DNA of 43,968 nucleotides from CAYSCW01 sp964449165 (GTDB lineage: Bacteria > Acidobacteriota > Aminicenantia > Aminicenantales > Aminicenantaceae): positions 1 to 43,968 of the forward strand of contig CAYVAT010000027.1 of NCBI GenBank assembly GCA_964449165.1, written 5' to 3'. Both the position numbers and the translations under genes were made by a program. Below are positions 42,000-43,968 of the stretch, in pieces (position 1 is the stretch's first letter; every line of letters begins with the position of its first letter). Under the pieces are notes generated by a model, which did not search any database, was not told where the DNA came from, and saw only the letters and a program-made list of their open reading frames with translations.

Positions 42000-43397
42000 T
42001 TAAGCATTCAGCATATGAATGGCTTCCCCCTTGGCATTCATGGAAGCTTCCATTAGGGCTTCCGATAAAGTGGGATGTACGTGGATGGATTCGGAGATAT
42101 CCCTAAGGCTCATTCCTTTGTTCATGGCCAGACTCACCTCTGCGATGAGTTCACTGGCATGAGGCGAAAGGATATGGGCACCTATGATTTTATCCTGCTT
42201 GTCGGCGATGATCTTGACCATACCTTCCTGTTGATTGAGGGTAAGGGCTCTGCCGTTTGCCTGGAGGGAGAAATGGCCTACTTTTATCTCCAATCCCCTT
42301 TCTTTGGCTTCTTGTTCGGTGAGACCGATGGATGAAAACTCTGGTTCAGTATAAACGGCCATAGGAAGGGCATGGTACTTCATGGCTCTTCTCATCCTTG
42401 AGGCATTCTCCACAGCAATTATTCCTTCGTGGGAGGCTTTATGGGCGTAAAGATTTCCGCCGATAAGGTCGCCGATAGCATACACTCCCGCAGTGCTTGT
42501 TTCCAGATAGGAATTAACCTGAACAAAACCCCGATCATCCACATTTAAGTCTAGGTTATTGAGATCGAGGGAATTAGGCAGTCGTCCCACAGCAAGCAAC
42601 ACTTTCTCCGCCTGAAAAGAAAAGTGGGCCTGATCTTTTAAGCAGGTGCCTTCCAGTGTCACTTTTCCATTATCGGTCACAGCCTTTTCTATTCTCATCT
42701 GGGTGTGGATTTTCAAGCCCTGCAATTTGAGTATCCTTTTCAGGCGGGTTGTTATCTCCCTATCTGCCCCTGGAATAATGGAAGGCAAGATTTCCAGAAC
42801 AGTGACATCAGAGCCTAATTTTTGGAAAATGGTCCCCATTTCAAGCCCGATCGCTCCTGCTCCTACTATCAAAAGCTTTTGCGGAATGACTTCCCATTGG
42901 AGGGCTTGACGGCTGGTAGTCACTTCTTGGCCGTTCGGAGTAAGGAAGGGAAGCTGGGCAGGACGGCTGCCGGCGGCCAGGATGAGTGTCTTTGCCTCAA
43001 GAACGAACTCATCCTCCTTGGTCATGACGATGATGTGTCGTTCGTTTTTAATATGAGCGGTTCCTTTTATAAGAGTGACACCGGTTCTCTTCAACAGGAA
43101 TTCGATGCCCTTGACCAGCCTCTCCACAACCTTGTTTTTTTCATCCTGAACCATCTTCCAGTTGCATTGAATTTTATCCAATGGCCCTTCAAAGCTCTTG
43201 TTGCTTTTAAGCTGGCTGAAAAGCTTTGCCTGGTGAAGAAGATATTTGGCCGGGATACAGCCGTGATTGATACATGTTCCCCCGATTTTCTCTTTTTCGA
43301 TAAGGACCACCCTCTTCTTGAGCTGGGCAGCACGGAGGGCCGCTACATATCCTCCTGGACCCCCTCCTATAATAGCGATTTCCCATTTTTCTCTCAT
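42000..43397 (-). CDS. lpdA: Dihydrolipoyl dehydrogenase
   Basis: This is a 465-residue FAD-dependent disulfide reductase (E3 of 2-oxoacid dehydrogenase or glycine cleavage complexes) that reoxidises lipoamide with NAD. It has FAD motif GGGPGGYVAA at residues 11-20, redox cysteines Cys42 and Cys47 in GGTCINHGCIPAK, NAD motif GAGAIGLEMG, the second FAD motif with YAIGD and the catalytic HVHPTLSEALMEA near the C terminus. Length is standard. No E1, E2 or glycine cleavage gene lies beside it in this window, so its partner complex is unknown. Confidence 0.96.
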   Translation of the reverse strand: MREKWEIAIIGGGPGGYVAALRAAQLKKRVVLIEKEKIGGTCINHGCIPAKYLLHQAKLFSQLKSNKSFEGPLDKIQCNWKMVQDEKNKVVERLVKGIEFLLKRTGVTLIKGTAHIKNERHIIVMTKEDEFVLEAKTLILAAGSRPAQLPFLTPNGQEVTTSRQALQWEVIPQKLLIVGAGAIGLEMGTIFQKLGSDVTVLEILPSIIPGADREITTRLKRILKLQGLKIHTQMRIEKAVTDNGKVTLEGTCLKDQAHFSFQAEKVLLAVGRLPNSLDLNNLDLNVDDRGFVQVNSYLETSTAGVYAIGDLIGGNLYAHKASHEGIIAVENASRMRRAMKYHALPMAVYTEPEFSSIGLTEQEAKERGLEIKVGHFSLQANGRALTLNQQEGMVKIIADKQDKIIGAHILSPHASELIAEVSLAMNKGMSLRDISESIHVHPTLSEALMEASMNAKGEAIHMLNA

Positions 43398-43440
43398 TTT
43401 TCCTCTCTTTCCGTTGGAGGTCTGGCAGATCTTCCTCTGT

Positions 43441-43469
43441 ATTATACATTTTCTTTTCCTCCATTTTAA
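43441..43469 (-). promoter_or_regulatory. Candidate promoter of lpdA
   Basis: On the minus strand there is a perfect TATAAT -10 (43446-43441) with a weak TTAAAA -35 (43469-43464) 17 bp upstream. The leader to the ATG would be about 37 bases. Confidence 0.45.
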
Positions 43470-43501
43470 ACCAGGATTTTGAGAGGCTACAAGGATGGAG
43501 C

Positions 43502-43530
43502 TTGACAGTAGAGCAAAAAATATAAAAAAT
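43502..43530 (+). promoter_or_regulatory. Weak candidate promoter of the right-edge gene
   Basis: A perfect TTGACA (43502-43507), a 17-bp spacer and AAAAAT (43525-43530) lie upstream of the partial gene at 43563. Confidence 0.3.
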
Positions 43531-43562
43531 AGGTTTCCTTAACCCAGAAGAGGAGAGACTTC

Positions 43563-43968
43563 CTGAAAAGGATCTGGGAAAAAAAGATCATCATCCTGTT
43601 TGTTATGCTTTCCATCTTTTCCCACAAGGCATTGCTTCACGCAGATGACCACGCCAACCTTTGGGGAAAGGTTATGGATGAGAACCGACGCCCCCTGGCT
43701 GGAATACGTGTTTATCTCGAGAGAGAGTGTGGTGATTTTGAAGAAAATGGCCTCAGCGATGGATCTGGATTATTTCTTTTCTGGGGGATTCCTGTGGGGA
43801 GCTATTCCATTCATTTCCAAGGCCCTGGGTATCAACCTCGTGTGGATGAAGAACTCATGCTTGAGCCTTCGCAGACCCTCTCCTTGGAGATCGTTCTTTT
43901 ACCTCTAGAGAAAGAAAATAAATCCCCTTCCAGGAAAGCGGCTATTGACTATACAAGCTGCCTTCTTC
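43563..43968 (+). CDS. Exported protein with carboxypeptidase-regulatory-like domain (partial, runs off window)
   Basis: The frame gives at least 135 residues with no stop to the window end. It starts with a clear signal peptide (KRIWEKK followed by a hydrophobic stretch, then HADDHA). A carboxypeptidase-regulatory-like beta domain follows: GKVMDENRRPLAGIRVYLE, then SDGSGLFLFWGIPVGSYSIHFQGPGY. Such domains often open outer-membrane TonB-dependent receptors of the Oar type, so this may be the start of a large receptor. No ATG, GTG or TTG gives the whole signal. The best start is CTG at 43563 with AGGAG 7 bases upstream; a stop codon at 43530 limits how far it can extend. Confidence 0.65.
   Translation, partial: MKRIWEKKIIILFVMLSIFSHKALLHADDHANLWGKVMDENRRPLAGIRVYLERECGDFEENGLSDGSGLFLFWGIPVGSYSIHFQGPGYQPRVDEELMLEPSQTLSLEIVLLPLEKENKSPSRKAAIDYTSCLL

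Overview
This looks like a scaffold piece from an uncultured, anaerobic, Gram-negative-type bacterium. It contains a 100-base run of N at 14744-14843, which marks an assembly gap. The gene mix suggests a protein-degrading anaerobe related to Acidobacteria or Candidatus Aminicenantes: exported peptidases, TldD/TldE, a corrinoid methyl-transfer set, superoxide reductase and a complex I operon. The taxonomic call is inference from gene content only. Base composition is moderate and coding density is high. Several promoters are close to sigma-70 consensus.

Layout. 1-1735: a dif-like XerC/XerD site at the left edge, then parB and parA on the minus strand with a 16-bp perfect palindrome upstream of parA. 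1900-7699: an APC permease and a homocysteine methyltransferase; after a small minus-strand membrane protein gene come a corrinoid protein, a stand-alone methionine-synthase-type activation protein and a non-pyrrolysine MttB-family methyltransferase. Together these resemble a methionine synthase taken apart, with MttB in place of the folate module. 7782-12747: an SDR protein, a Tat-exported metallophosphoesterase and a large membrane protein with a C-terminal discoidin-like domain. 12805-14743: a histidine kinase and receiver pair running into the gap. 15096-17993: tldE and a Tat/lipobox tldD. 18262-25813: a beta-CASP nuclease, a DPP-IV peptidase, a PD-(D/E)XK nuclease and a TPR-CocE hydrolase. 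25861-26964: small metal or cysteine proteins including superoxide reductase.

27218-35528 is a minus-strand nuoABCDEFGHI operon that lacks nuoJKLMN and ends with an MBL-fold hydrolase overlapping nuoI. 35678-41971 holds a sulfatase-superfamily lipoprotein, a radical SAM gene whose SPASM module is separated by an in-frame stop, and a second copy of the large membrane protein family. 42000-43397 is lipoamide dehydrogenase. A carboxypeptidase-regulatory-domain protein runs off the right end.

Two inverted copies of a 145-164 bp hairpin element (18103-18247 and 27021-27184) have matching terminal inverted repeats. Their apical loop is strongly conserved and G-rich (G-quadruplex-like). With the split methyltransferase locus, this is the most unusual structure in the window.
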